Shown one piece after another: positions 26,463 to 36,700 of a stretch of DNA of 64,000 nucleotides (positions within the stretch are counted from its first letter, which is position 1; every line of letters starts with the position of its first letter). This DNA is from Arcicella lustrica (GTDB lineage Bacteria > Bacteroidota > Bacteroidia > Cytophagales > Spirosomataceae): the NCBI RefSeq assembly GCF_034930985.1, contig NZ_JAYGIM010000022.1, positions 9,210 through 73,209 of the forward strand. Direction: 5' to 3'. The notes beneath the pieces were generated by a model. It was not told where the DNA came from, did not search any database, and was given only the letters and a program-made list of their open reading frames with translations. Position numbers and translations under genes: made by a program.

Positions 26463-26731
26463 AAAATACCTTCAAAAAGGATAAAATTTTATCCTTTTTG
26501 AAGGTATTTTCCTACTAAAAGAGGAAAAATTTCATCTTTTAGTAGGAAAATTGGTATTCCAAGTATCAACATTTCTACTTTTTTGCGGAATATTGCGGTT
26601 TTTAACAGCAATATTCAATCGAAACTTCGGATTGTTGCGGTTTTAGATAGCAATTTTGCTATTTCAAATAAGAAAATCTCTTCTCTGGATATAAAAATTC
26701 TTTCTTTTTTGCGGAAAATTACGGTTTTTAG
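26463..26731. repeat. Palindromic intergenic module, copy 2, with a 48-bp perfect palindrome
   Basis: The module opens with a perfect palindrome (26463-26486 with 26487-26510, no loop) and a second hairpin with 12-bp arms (26511-26522 with 26535-26546). Three GCGG-type units follow at 26579-26604, 26624-26646 and 26705-26731 (TTTTTTGCGGAAAATTACGG form). Between units the text TTTGCTATTTCAA.. matches copy 1 at 9659-9880. A short open frame over this stretch is not a gene. Confidence 0.85.
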
Positions 26732-26762
26732 TACCAATGTACTTATTACTTCAACCGCAATT

Positions 26763-28115
26763 TTATAATTTCATTTTACCGACTTTATTATAAAATCGCC
26801 AGCTTAATAAACTCGCAGAAGCGAAAAGACTAAGTGTTAGCCCAATCCAAATACCAATATGCTTTAAATCATAAATAAATCCTAAAACATAACACAAAGG
26901 CAAGCCAACGCCCCAATAAGCAAAAATGGTAATTAAGGTAGGAACATTTACATCTTGCACTCCTCGTAAAATACCCAAACTCACCGCCTGAACGCCATCG
27001 AATAATTGAAAAATTCCTCCCCAAATGATTAATTGGGCTGCCAATAATATTACGCCTTCGTCTTTTACATAACTCGCAAAAAAGTCATTGAAAGTCAACA
27101 TCAACACGCCACAAACGCCCATAAAACTTACACCCATGAGTAATGCAGCGGTTCCAGCTCTAAAGATGGCAGTACGGTTTTTTTCTCCTACACCTGCCCC
27201 AACTCTGATGCCCCCAGCGGTAGCAATTCCAGTGGCAGCCATATAAGTAAGTGACACAAAACCAATTGCTACTTGGTGCGCCGCTTTATGTTCAATACTT
27301 ATCCAACCCATCATTACAACAGCACCGTAGAAAGCCGCAATTTCGAAAAAGCCCTGAAAACCACTTGGAATGCCTACTTTCAGGATATTTTTAATCAGTT
27401 TAGGCATTTCATTTTCATGAATTTTTGTCCCTATATATTCTTTAAACTTACCTGAACGAAAAACATAATAAGTGATGGCAAGAAACATATAAAGCCTAGC
27501 AATACAAGTAGCATAACCAGCACCTTTTAATCCCAATTCTGGAAAAATCCAAATACCATTAATCAAAAAATAGTTCAGAATAACGTTCATCAAAAGGGCT
27601 GTCCAAGTAATATTCATGGCTACTTTGGTATGTGAAAGTCCGTCAGTAAAACTTTTCATCGCCGAGAAAAGAAAAGCTGGAATGGTAGAGGCTGTCATTA
27701 TCCAAAGATACTCTTGTGTAAGTGTTCTAATCTGTGGAGGCTGTTGCAGTATTTCCATATTCAGTCCAAATGCCACTACTAATACCGAACAAATAATTGC
27801 CATCAACAAGGCTACCCACAAACTTGCTCTTAATAATAAATTACATTTGGCGAAATCGTTTTCAGCTTTGGCTTTGGCAACCATTGGCGAAACAATTTGT
27901 AAACAGATATAACCAATAATGGAAATATTAATCAAAATTCCATTAGCATCAGCCGCTGCCGCCAAGGATTCTACCGCACCTTTATCGATGCGTCCTACTT
28001 GTATGGTATCTACCAAACCCATAATCATAATGCCTAACTGCCCCGCAATGATGGGAAGCGACAAACGATAAGTAGCAATAAGGTCGGGCTGATAATTTTT
28101 AAACAAATTTTTCAA
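26763..28115 (-). CDS. MATE-family multidrug/Na+ exporter
   Basis: A 450-residue inner-membrane exporter with about 12 hydrophobic segments in two homologous halves (LSLPIIAGQLGIMIMGLVDT..., GIPSGFQGFFEIAAFYGAVVMMG). MATE proteins expel cationic compounds in exchange for Na+ or H+. No ATG is available in front of the first membrane helix, and an in-frame stop lies seven codons further up, so translation most likely starts at TTG 28115 (KNLFKNYQPDLIATYRLS). Single gene. Substrate unknown. Confidence 0.93.
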   Translation of the reverse strand: MKNLFKNYQPDLIATYRLSLPIIAGQLGIMIMGLVDTIQVGRIDKGAVESLAAAADANGILINISIIGYICLQIVSPMVAKAKAENDFAKCNLLLRASLWVALLMAIICSVLVVAFGLNMEILQQPPQIRTLTQEYLWIMTASTIPAFLFSAMKSFTDGLSHTKVAMNITWTALLMNVILNYFLINGIWIFPELGLKGAGYATCIARLYMFLAITYYVFRSGKFKEYIGTKIHENEMPKLIKNILKVGIPSGFQGFFEIAAFYGAVVMMGWISIEHKAAHQVAIGFVSLTYMAATGIATAGGIRVGAGVGEKNRTAIFRAGTAALLMGVSFMGVCGVLMLTFNDFFASYVKDEGVILLAAQLIIWGGIFQLFDGVQAVSLGILRGVQDVNVPTLITIFAYWGVGLPLCYVLGFIYDLKHIGIWIGLTLSLFASASLLSWRFYNKVGKMKL

Positions 28116-28282
28116 GGGTATATTTTTTTAAGAGATTGTTGATACAAACAAAAGAAATGATTGAGAAAAGAAAGTTTTTGTAGATTCTTCTACAAAGTTA
28201 AAACCTAAATAATTGATATACTTAATTGGCTTTTGATTTAAAACATCAAATGAAATAAATTAACATTAAAGACTAAAAACTG

Positions 28283-28290
28283 TACTTTTG
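28283..28290 (+). promoter_or_regulatory. Candidate -7 element for mgsA
   Basis: TACTTTTG matches the Bacteroidota TAnnTTTG -7 consensus 51 bp before the mgsA start. No matching TTG -33 element sits at the right distance, so support is partial. Confidence 0.4.
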
Positions 28291-28340
28291 TTGCAGAAAT
28301 CCTAAACACTTAACTTACCTAAAAACAATCCAACGATACT

Positions 28341-28793
28341 ATGTCGAATATTAGAACATTAAAGCCTCGAAAAAGAATTGCCATTATTGCACACGATAAT
28401 AAAAAAGCCGAATTAATTGATTGGGTTTATTACAACAGAGGAGTATTATCAAGACATGAATTATTTGCAACAGGAACAACAGGCAGATTGGTTGAAGAAT
28501 CTATCGACCGACCAGTAACAAAATTATTAAGTGGTCCGTTGGGTGGCGACCAGCAAATTGGTGCTTTAGTAGCCGAAGGTGCTGTTGACATGATTATCTT
28601 TTTCTGGGACCCAATGGCATCACAACCGCATGACCCAGATATTAAAGCTTTGTTGCGTTTGGGTGTAGTTTGGAATATCCCAATGGCTTGTAACCGTGCC
28701 ACGGCTGATTTTATGTTGACTTCGCCATTAATGAATGATGAATACGAATCTCGTCTGACAGATTATTCTGTTTATTTGGGAAGAAAAGTATAG
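28341..28793 (+). CDS. mgsA: Methylglyoxal synthase
   Basis: A 150-residue enzyme converting dihydroxyacetone phosphate to methylglyoxal and phosphate, a bypass of lower glycolysis. Family motifs: IAIIAHDNKKAELIDW, ATGTTGRLVEE (phosphate loop), SGPLGGDQQIGALVAEG with the catalytic Asp, FFWDPMASQPHDPDIKALLR, and PMACNRATADFMLTS. Length is typical. It ends opposite the minus-strand dehydrogenase with an 18-bp inverted repeat between them (28800-28873). Confidence 0.97.
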   Translation: MSNIRTLKPRKRIAIIAHDNKKAELIDWVYYNRGVLSRHELFATGTTGRLVEESIDRPVTKLLSGPLGGDQQIGALVAEGAVDMIIFFWDPMASQPHDPDIKALLRLGVVWNIPMACNRATADFMLTSPLMNDEYESRLTDYSVYLGRKV

Positions 28794-28799
28794 TTTTCA

Positions 28800-28873
28800 A
28801 TTTGAAGATTTGAAAATGGCAAGAAATAAACAAGTAAGTTTTATTCATCAATCACATTTTCAAATCTTCAAAT
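28800..28873. repeat. 18-bp inverted repeat between convergent genes
   Basis: ATTTGAAGATTTGAAAAT (28800-28817) is repeated in reverse at 28856-28873 with a 38-bp spacer. Possible terminator for both genes, although it lacks a long T run. Confidence 0.6.
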
Positions 28874-28888
28874 CACCAAATTTTCAAA

Positions 28889-29830
28889 TCACCCCAAGCC
28901 ATACATCTTCTTAATTTTCTCAAAAAGTACTTCGTTAATTTTTCGGTAGCTTTCAACCGTCCAACCCGCAATGTGTGGCGTTAATATTACATTTTTCATT
29001 TGAAACAATTGCTCATAAACCTCTTCTTGTTCAGGTGTTAATTGTTTCATTTTCTCATTTTCTAATACATCCAAGCAAGCCCCTCTTACTTTACCCGATT
29101 GTAAGTTTTTCAAAATATCCGTAACAGAAGCCACTTCTCCACGAGAAGTATTTATTAGGAAAATATTCTTTTTGAATTTCGATAAATACACATCGTTCAC
29201 CAGCATTTTCGATGACTCATTTAAAGGAATATGCAAAGAAAGTATATCTGTTTTCTCAAAGATTTCTTCCATCGTTACTTCTTTTACCAAGTTGGATGAG
29301 TAATCTGTTTTGAAACAATCGTAAGCCAATACTTCTACACCAAAGCCCGCTAGTCGCTCAGAAAGCGCTTTTCCCATATTACCATAACCGATAATACCGA
29401 CCGTCATACCTTTTAATTCTGTGCCACGATTGGCTTCACGCAACCAAATTTTCTGACGAACTTCTGCATCAGCCCAATTGATTTTATTGAAAAGCGACAA
29501 CAACATTCCTAAAGTATGCTCCGCAACAGCATCAGAATTTCCTTCATTTGCTGCAAACAATTGAATATTTAATAGCTCTACGGCTTCAATATCAATCAAA
29601 TCTAAACCTGCGCCAGCTCTACCAATAAATTCTAATTTTTGTTGATGCGTTAAAAACTCTTTATCAATTTTAGTTTTACTTCTAATCAATAATCCTTCGT
29701 AATCTTTTATGATATTCAATAATTCAGGACGTTGAATATTGGGTTGGTAATCTGGAGAAAAACCTATTTCACTGAGCATCGTCAGGATGCTTGGGTGCAT
29801 ATCATCAGCAATTAAAACTTTCTTCATCAT
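28889..29830 (-). CDS. D-2-hydroxyacid dehydrogenase (SerA-like)
   Basis: A 313-residue NAD-dependent dehydrogenase of the D-isomer-specific family. It has an N-terminal substrate domain (LLIRSKTKIDKEFL, RAGAGLDLID) and an NAD-binding loop GIIGYGNMGKALSERLAGFG (~143-162). The catalytic residues lie in NTSRGEVAS (Arg), LDVLENE (Glu) and LTPHIAGWTVES (His). It lacks the C-terminal ACT/regulatory domain of long SerA. Phosphoglycerate is a likely substrate, but other 2-hydroxyacids cannot be excluded. Start at the first of two ATGs. Confidence 0.88.
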   Translation of the reverse strand: MMKKVLIADDMHPSILTMLSEIGFSPDYQPNIQRPELLNIIKDYEGLLIRSKTKIDKEFLTHQQKLEFIGRAGAGLDLIDIEAVELLNIQLFAANEGNSDAVAEHTLGMLLSLFNKINWADAEVRQKIWLREANRGTELKGMTVGIIGYGNMGKALSERLAGFGVEVLAYDCFKTDYSSNLVKEVTMEEIFEKTDILSLHIPLNESSKMLVNDVYLSKFKKNIFLINTSRGEVASVTDILKNLQSGKVRGACLDVLENEKMKQLTPEQEEVYEQLFQMKNVILTPHIAGWTVESYRKINEVLFEKIKKMYGLG

Positions 29831-29880
29831 ATTTGTTGTTCGTACCGATTAATTAATTCCGCTTCGGTATGAATAAGTAC

Positions 29881-29910
29881 TAAAAAAACCTGCCACTGAG
29901 GTGACAGGTT
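29881..29910 (-). terminator. Intrinsic terminator (minus strand) after the isomerase-like gene
   Basis: AACCTGCCAC/GTGACAGGTT stem (29887-29896 with 29901-29910) followed on the minus strand by T7. Confidence 0.85.
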
Positions 29911-29963
29911 CATTTTCTGTTTACAAATTTAACAGATTAAATATTTTTCAGAAAAATTAGCGC

Positions 29964-30842
29964 CTAAAACTTTAATTTTTTCAAGTTGTTTAAGCCAATT
30001 TCAATGCCTTCCATTGGAGTACGTTTGTAGTTTTCTAATTCAACCACAAAGTATTTTGTACCTGCAATTTTAGCCGCATTAAAAATCTCTTGGAAATTAA
30101 TATCGCCTTCTCCTACTTCTACTGTTACATTTTTAACTGGATCGTGGTCTTTTACGTGGAAATGCGTAAATCTTCCTGGATGGTTTTTGAACCATTCGAT
30201 AGGTTGTTCTTTACCCACAACTACCCAATATAAATCCATTTCGAATGTTACTAAATTCTTATCAGTATTATTCAAAAGGGTTGTATAAAGTTGTTCGCCA
30301 TTATACTTTTTGAATTCAAAATCATGGTTATGGTAACCAAATTTCACACCAGAAGCCTTGCAATATTCACCTGCTTTATTGAAAGTTTCTGCCATTTGCT
30401 TACCAATCAAACGGTCTGGGTCAGACATGTATGGAGCAATCACATATTTTTGACCAACTTTGATTGCATCTTCTACCAATTTCTTGAAATCATCAGAAAG
30501 CTGTCCGTTTGCATAGTCTTTTGAAGTAACCATAGCATGAGCAGATGGCATTTTCAAACCGTTATCAGCCAACGTTTTTGCATAATCAGCAGGTGTTAAA
30601 CCAAAGAATTTGCCGTTTGAATAACCAAAACCTTCTACTTCTTTGTAACCCATTTTAGCAATTTTAGCCAAAGTATCTTTAGCATCTACTTTGATGGCAT
30701 CACGCACAGAATATAACTGTACCCCAATATGGCGAGCCTCTTTTTTAGCAGCCCATAAATCATTCGCAAGAAGCGTTGCACCAGCAGTAGCAATTAAGCT
30801 ATTTTTCAAAAAGTCACGACGTGATTGTTGTTCGATTGACAT
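29964..30842 (-). CDS. Tat-exported TIM-barrel sugar phosphate isomerase/epimerase-like protein
   Basis: A 292-residue exported TIM barrel. The N-terminus has a Tat signal (SRRDFLKNSLIATAGATLL). The AP-endonuclease-2/xylose-isomerase-like barrel carries metal-ligand segments VEGFGY, YHNHDFEF, FEMDLYWV, HFHVKDHD, and VVELENYKRT at the end. In Bacteroidota these exported proteins act on sugars or inositol-like compounds; the substrate here is unknown. A paralogue with a similar signal is at 47982. Followed by its own terminator. Confidence 0.9.
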   Translation of the reverse strand: MSIEQQSRRDFLKNSLIATAGATLLANDLWAAKKEARHIGVQLYSVRDAIKVDAKDTLAKIAKMGYKEVEGFGYSNGKFFGLTPADYAKTLADNGLKMPSAHAMVTSKDYANGQLSDDFKKLVEDAIKVGQKYVIAPYMSDPDRLIGKQMAETFNKAGEYCKASGVKFGYHNHDFEFKKYNGEQLYTTLLNNTDKNLVTFEMDLYWVVVGKEQPIEWFKNHPGRFTHFHVKDHDPVKNVTVEVGEGDINFQEIFNAAKIAGTKYFVVELENYKRTPMEGIEIGLNNLKKLKF

Positions 30843-30925
30843 TGTTAATTAAGGTTGAATTTAGATTGAATAATATTTTTAGAAAATATTTTACCCTTAC
30901 AAATTAAGGCTTTTTTGAATTTTCC

Positions 30926-31945
30926 TTATACTGGACTAACTATTTCTTTTCTATTTCTTACTACATCAATGGCTGTAAAAATAGCTTCAAGCATGGATGT
31001 TTCTTTGGCTATATTTTTTCCAGCAATATCATAAGCCGTTCCGTGGTCTGGCGAAGTACGTACTATCGAAAGTCCAGCCGTAAAATTGACACCATTTTCA
31101 AAAGAAATGTATTTAAAAGGAATCAATCCTTGGTCGTGATACATTGCTAAAACAGCGTCATAATGTTTAAATTGAGCATTTCCGAAAAATCCATCCGCCG
31201 GAAAAGGTCCAAAAACAAGATTACCTTTCTTTCTGAATTGTTCCAAAACTGGAGAGATTACTTCTTTTTCCTCATTACCTAATAAGCCATCTTCTCCAGC
31301 GTGAGGATTCAAGCCCAATACAGCAATTTTTGGTTTTTGAATACCAAAATCTTCTACCAAAGAAGTAAACATCAAATTCAGTTTCTGCGTAATTTTTTCC
31401 TGAGTAATCGCTCCACGTACTCTTCCCAAAGGAATATGTCCTGTTACTACGCCAACTCTCAACACATCAGAAACCAAAAACATCAAAGATTCTTTGGAAT
31501 CAAACGCTTCAGTGAAGTATTCAGTATGCCCAGGGAATTTAAATTCTTCAGATTGGATATTATTTTTATTGATGGGAGCCGTCACGATAGCATGAATATG
31601 CCCAGCTTTTAAATCTTCCGTTGCTTTTTGTAAACAAGCTAAAGCAGCAGCACCCGCTTCAGGAGTTACTTTACCCGGTGTTACTTCGGTTTGTTTATCA
31701 TCCCAACAAGTAATGACGTTGGTAAATTTTGGATTGATTTGGTCGATACTCTGAATACCATGTAAAGTCCAATCTTTTAATTCAAGTGCTTTTCTGTAAT
31801 AAGTAAATACTCTTTGCGAACCATAAATTACAGGCGTACAAAGTTTTAAAATACGGTTACTTGTTAATGCCTTTAAAATTACTTCAGGCCCTACACCATT
31901 ATAATCGCCTAAAGTTATTCCTATGATTGGTTTTTGTTGTTCCAT
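30926..31945 (-). CDS. pdxA: 4-hydroxythreonine-4-phosphate dehydrogenase
   Basis: A 339-residue NAD-dependent enzyme of vitamin B6 synthesis. Family motifs: GITLGDYNGVGPEVILKAL (~9-27), VTAPINKNNIQ, FPGHTEYFTEAF with the metal-ligand His, VTGHIPLGRVRGAIT, LGLNPHAGEDGLLGNEE, AMYHDQGLIPFKY and TSPDHGTAYDIAGK. All metal and phosphate-binding residues are visible. With pdxH (8214) it supports the DXP-dependent PLP pathway. The frameshifted DUF418 gene lies upstream, separated by a terminator. Confidence 0.97.
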   Translation of the reverse strand: MEQQKPIIGITLGDYNGVGPEVILKALTSNRILKLCTPVIYGSQRVFTYYRKALELKDWTLHGIQSIDQINPKFTNVITCWDDKQTEVTPGKVTPEAGAAALACLQKATEDLKAGHIHAIVTAPINKNNIQSEEFKFPGHTEYFTEAFDSKESLMFLVSDVLRVGVVTGHIPLGRVRGAITQEKITQKLNLMFTSLVEDFGIQKPKIAVLGLNPHAGEDGLLGNEEKEVISPVLEQFRKKGNLVFGPFPADGFFGNAQFKHYDAVLAMYHDQGLIPFKYISFENGVNFTAGLSIVRTSPDHGTAYDIAGKNIAKETSMLEAIFTAIDVVRNRKEIVSPV

Positions 31946-32042
31946 TGTTTTTGTAATGAGGGAATGGTTGATTTCTTTAAAATAACAGAGTTTTCACCAT
32001 TCTATAAATTTGAGTTGCAAGTTATCTTAAAAGTAGGGGAAA

Positions 32043-32075
32043 TAAAAAAGGTTCAACGAATTGCTTCGCTGAACC
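32043..32075 (-). terminator. Intrinsic terminator (minus strand) after the DUF418 gene
   Basis: GGTTCAACGAA/TTCGCTGAACC stem (32050-32060 with 32065-32075) followed on the minus strand by T6. Confidence 0.85.
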
Positions 32076-32096
32076 CAATATTGAATTCTGTTAAAA

Positions 32097-33319
32097 CTAC
32101 TTTTTGAAGGCTTGCCATTTTAAATAAGTTGCTGAACGCCAAAGCCATTCCATTGGTCCACAAATAAATATACTTAGCCACCATTTACTAAAAATGATTT
32201 GAAAAATAAAAATTCCGATACCAATTACATAACACCAAGCAGGACTAATATCGCCCGCCAAGCCAAAACCAATTCCATAAAATAACAATACACCAAAGGC
32301 ACTTTGCATTAAATAGTTTGTCATTGCCATTTTGCCAATTGTAGCTAAAGTCATATTCACAACTGCCATTTGTTTTAAATTACTTAAATAAAATAATCCA
32401 GTGATGTAAGTCATTGTAATGAGAAGAGATTTCAATAAAATTAAAAAATTATGAAAAATGATTACTGGGTTGTTTCCTACATGATTATTTAACCCAAAAT
32501 CTACTTTTTTCAGTAAAATGACACAAGAAAGAGTAACAATTATCAAGAACAGTAATATTTTGTTCAAATGAGGCCTTATAAGATCTAGGTTTTCTAAAAC
32601 CTTTCCCCTTCCAATAAAAAGTCCAAACAGCATAAAGCCAAAAGTCACAAAAATTCTACTGGTATTAAACTGATAGTCAACTTTTGTTTTAAGTCCCTTC
32701 AAATTTTGAGTAACAATCTCTTGATAAGTTCCTTGCTTCAAAGTATAAAAACTTTGAATGTAGCTTTTTTCCTGATGTTCATTTCCCATTTCTACACCTC
32801 TACTTGTTTGTGCTTTAGGAACTGAACCATAAAATTGGATTTGATTTCTTAAAAAACTAGGCAGAATAAGAATAAAAAAAATGCAAAACTTAATAAGGTT
32901 TTACTTCCAATATTCCTCAATAAAATTAAAAAAACACCTAGAAAAGCATATACTCCTAACACATCTCCATTCCAATGCACATGATGGATAAAGCCAATGA
33001 TAAAAAGAATAAGTAACCTCCAAATAAATCTTGGAATAAATTTTTTATCCGAATCTTTCCTCTGTCCTAATTGAATGGCAAAGCTCACTCCAAATAATAA
33101 AGAAAAAATGGTGTAAAATTTACCCACAATAAAAAAATTATTAAATTGATTTACAACAACACTTGCTAAATCATTTTGATACTTTACATTGATTATATTG
33201 GGAATGATGCTTAGGACAAACCAAGCCCTAATATGTGTTAAAGCCATTCCTAGCAATGCAAATCCCCTAAGGGAATCAACAAACAAAATTCTATTTTTTG
33301 AGGTGTTTAAATTCATCAT
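32097..33319 (-). pseudogene. DUF418-family membrane protein, split by a frameshift at an 8-T run
   Basis: Two frames together make one DUF418/YeiB-like protein of about 407 residues. The first part (33319 to ~32880) has FVDSLRGFALLGMALTHIRAW, FSLLFGVSFAIQLGQR and membrane helices. It runs into a stop at 32849 just after an 8-base T run (plus-strand A8 at 32874-32881). The second frame is open from that point (FFILILPSFLRNQIQFYG) through 32789 (MGNEHQEKSYIQSFY) to the C-terminal DUF418 domain (GPMEWLWRSATYLKW). One added T, or a -1 slip, restores one frame. It could be a true mutation, a phase-variable site or a sequencing error. Role unknown; inner-membrane protein. Confidence 0.85.
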
Positions 33320-33715
33320 GATTAAACTTGTTAGGGTTTATTAAAAATTGAGAACCTTATATACTCTTTTCAAGTAAGATTACAAATCCATGTAAATGTA
33401 TTTGTAACTTAGTAATTCAATAAATCCTTAGCTCAGGATAATAAATGATTTTTGTCATTTATCACATTGAAACACCAAGCACATTTACAAAAATAGCATC
33501 TAACCAAAACCAAATTGCATCTTTCTAATATCTGCCAAATTTTCTTGTGTAGAAGTAACCAAATACCCAATTTATTTTTGATTTTTGTATGATTTAATAT
33601 GTTTTTGTTTTGTAGATTATAATTTCTTAATAGTTAGCCTTAGTAAGAGATTTTCAAAACACAAGACCCTTTCAAATAAAGCATTTACCAATAATCGACA
33701 ACCAATTTCTGAAAT
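33320..33715. other. Intergenic region upstream of pyruvate carboxylase
   Basis: 396 bases of AT-rich sequence between divergent genes. It should contain the pyc promoter. TATGTTTTTG near 33598-33607 is only one base off the TAnnTTTG pattern. No gene or repeat was recognised. Confidence 0.45.
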
Positions 33716-36700
33716 ATGGCTCAGCCTTACGTCCAAAAAATCAACAGTCTCTTGGTAGCCAATCGTGGTGAGATTGCTATCCGAATCATGCGTGCTGCCT
33801 CTGAATTAGGTATTCGCACCGTTGCCGTTTATACGTTTGAAGACCGTTATTCTCTTCACCGATACAAAGCCGATGAAGCTTACCAAATCGGGAAAGATGA
33901 TGAGCCTTTAAAACCTTATTTGGATATTGAAGGAATTATTAAACTCTGTAAAGAGAAAAAAATTGATGCGATTCATCCAGGATATGGCTTTCTTTCTGAA
34001 AACGTAACGTTGGCTCGCCGTTGTCGTGAAGAAGGTATCAAATTCATTGGACCATCTCCAGAAGCAATGGATGCTTTGGGTGATAAAGTAGCTGCTAAAG
34101 TAGCTGCCAGAATCGCACAAGTACCAATGATTGAGGACTCTAAAGAAGATTTAATCAATTATGATATTGCACTTTCGGAAGCACGTAAAATCGGATTCCC
34201 AGTAATGGTAAAAGCTGCTGCGGGTGGTGGCGGAAGAGGAATGCGTGTAGTTCGTGAAGAAGAATCTTTAGAAAAAGCATTCAGCGAAGCCAAAAACGAA
34301 GCAAAAAATGCTTTTGGTGACGATACTATTTTCATTGAAAAATTTATCGACCAACCAAAACATATTGAAGTACAATTATTAGGTGACCAACACGGAAATT
34401 TAGTTCACCTTTATGAACGTGACTGTTCTGTACAAAGACGTTTCCAAAAAGTAGTTGAAGTTGCACCTTCTTTTGGTTTGAAAGAAGAAACTCGTCAGAA
34501 ATTATATCAATATGCTTTATCAATTGGTAAAGCAGTAAATTATTATAATGCTGGTACGGTTGAGTTCTTGGTGGATAAAGACGAAAACATTTTCTTTATC
34601 GAAGTAAACCCACGTATTCAAGTAGAACATACCATTACTGAAGAAGTAACAGGAATTGACATTGTTAGAACGCAAATTCTAATTGCTCAAAACTATAAAC
34701 TTTCAGACAGTAATATCTTTATTTTAAAACAAGAAGATATTCCGTTGAATGGTTATGCCATTCAATGTCGTATTACAACAGAAGATCCTGCTAATGGCTT
34801 TAAACCAGATTTCGGAACAATTATCGCTTACCGAAATGCCGCAGGTTTTGGCATTCGTTTAGATGAAGGTTCATCATATCCAGGTGTAAAAATTTCTCCA
34901 TACTTCGATTCGATGTTGGTGAAAGTGTCTGCTCGTGGTAGAACCTTGAAAGGAGCTTCTGAACGTCTTTCACGTGCTTTAACAGAATTCCGTATTCGTG
35001 GTGTAAAAACGAATATTCCTTTCCTTAAAAATGTAATTACGCACCCAGTTTTCCAAAAAGGAAAATGTGTGGTACAATTCATTGACTCACATCCAGAGTT
35101 ATTCGATTTTAAAACTTCAAGAGACCGTTCAACGAAAGTACTTCGTTATTTGGGTGATGTGGTAGTAAATGGTAATCCAGATGTAAAAGTTAAAAACGAA
35201 CGTACTTTCCGTACACCAGTTGTACCAGCTTTTGATGCTTTTGCAGCATATCCAGCAGGAAATAAACAATTGTTAGATTCGATGGGTGCTGATAAATTCA
35301 GTCAGTACATCAAAGAACAAAAGCAAATTTTATATACTGATACTACTTTCAGAGATGGTCACCAATCTTTATTAGCAACACGTGTCCGTACTAAAGATAT
35401 GGTAGCGGTTGCTGAAAGCTATGCTAAAAACTTCCCACAATTATTTTCAATGGAAGTTTGGGGCGGTGCTACTTTCGACGTAGCGATGCGTTTCTTGAAC
35501 GAATCTCCTTGGAAACGTTTAGAAGCATTCCGTGAAGCAATGCCAAATATGCTTTTACAAATGCTTTTCCGTGGTTCAAATGCGGTAGGTTATTCAGCAT
35601 ATCCAGATAATTTAATTGAGAAATTCGTAGAAAAATCTGCCGAAACAGGTATTGATGTCTTCCGTATTTTCGACTCCCTAAACTGGGTTGAAGCTATGAA
35701 AGTATCTATTAAAGCTGTTCGTGAACGTACAAATGCTATCGCAGAAGCTTCTATTTGTTATACTGGTGATGTCTTTACGAATGAAAAATATTCGTTACAA
35801 TATTACTTAGATATGGCTCGCCAGTTAGAAGACGAAGGAGCGCACATCTTGGCGATTAAAGACATGGCAGGTTTACTTAGACCTTACCAAGCACAATTGT
35901 TAGTAACAGAGTTGAAAAAAGCTCTTTCAATTCCTGTACACTTACATACACACGATACTGCTTCGATTCAAGCGGCTACTTATTTAAAAGCCATTGAAGC
36001 TGGTGTTGATATTGTGGATTGTTCTTTAGGTTCAATGTCTGGCTTAACGGCTCAACCAAACTTCAATTCGGTGGTGGCAATGATGCAAGGAAACGAGCGT
36101 GAATGCCCAATCAATTTACCATTATTGAACCAATACTCTACTTATTGGGAAGATATTCGTCAATTGTATTATCCGTTTGAATCTGAATTAAAAGCAGGAA
36201 CTGCCGAGGTTTACGATAACGAAATTCCGGGCGGACAATATACTAACTTGCGTGGACAAGCCATTGCTCTGGGCGTAGGCGATAAATTTGAATTGATGAA
36301 GAGCAATTATGTTGAAGCTAACAAATTGTTTGGCGACATCGTAAAAGTAACACCGTCTTCAAAAGTGGTTGGTGATATGGCTATCTTTATGACCGCCAAC
36401 TCTTTAACTGCTGAGGATGTATATGCGAAAGGGGCAACGCTTTCTTTCCCTGAGTCTGTAAAAGATTTCTTCAAAGGTGGTTTAGGTCAGCCTTATGGCG
36501 GTTTCCCAAAACAATTACAAGAAATTATCTTGAAAGGAGAAACTCCATTGACTACTCGTCCGAACGATACAATTCCTCCAATTGATTTTGGAAAGGATTT
36601 TGAAGATTTCAAAACGAAATTCCCAGAAAACGAGCAAGGAGAATTAGATTATCTTTCATACAAAATGTATCCGAAAGTATATGAAGATTACTACAAAGCG

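Noticed and set aside
26583..26768. 61-residue frame inside the second palindromic module
   Set aside because: It lies entirely in repeated non-coding units; its peptide simply repeats with the units.
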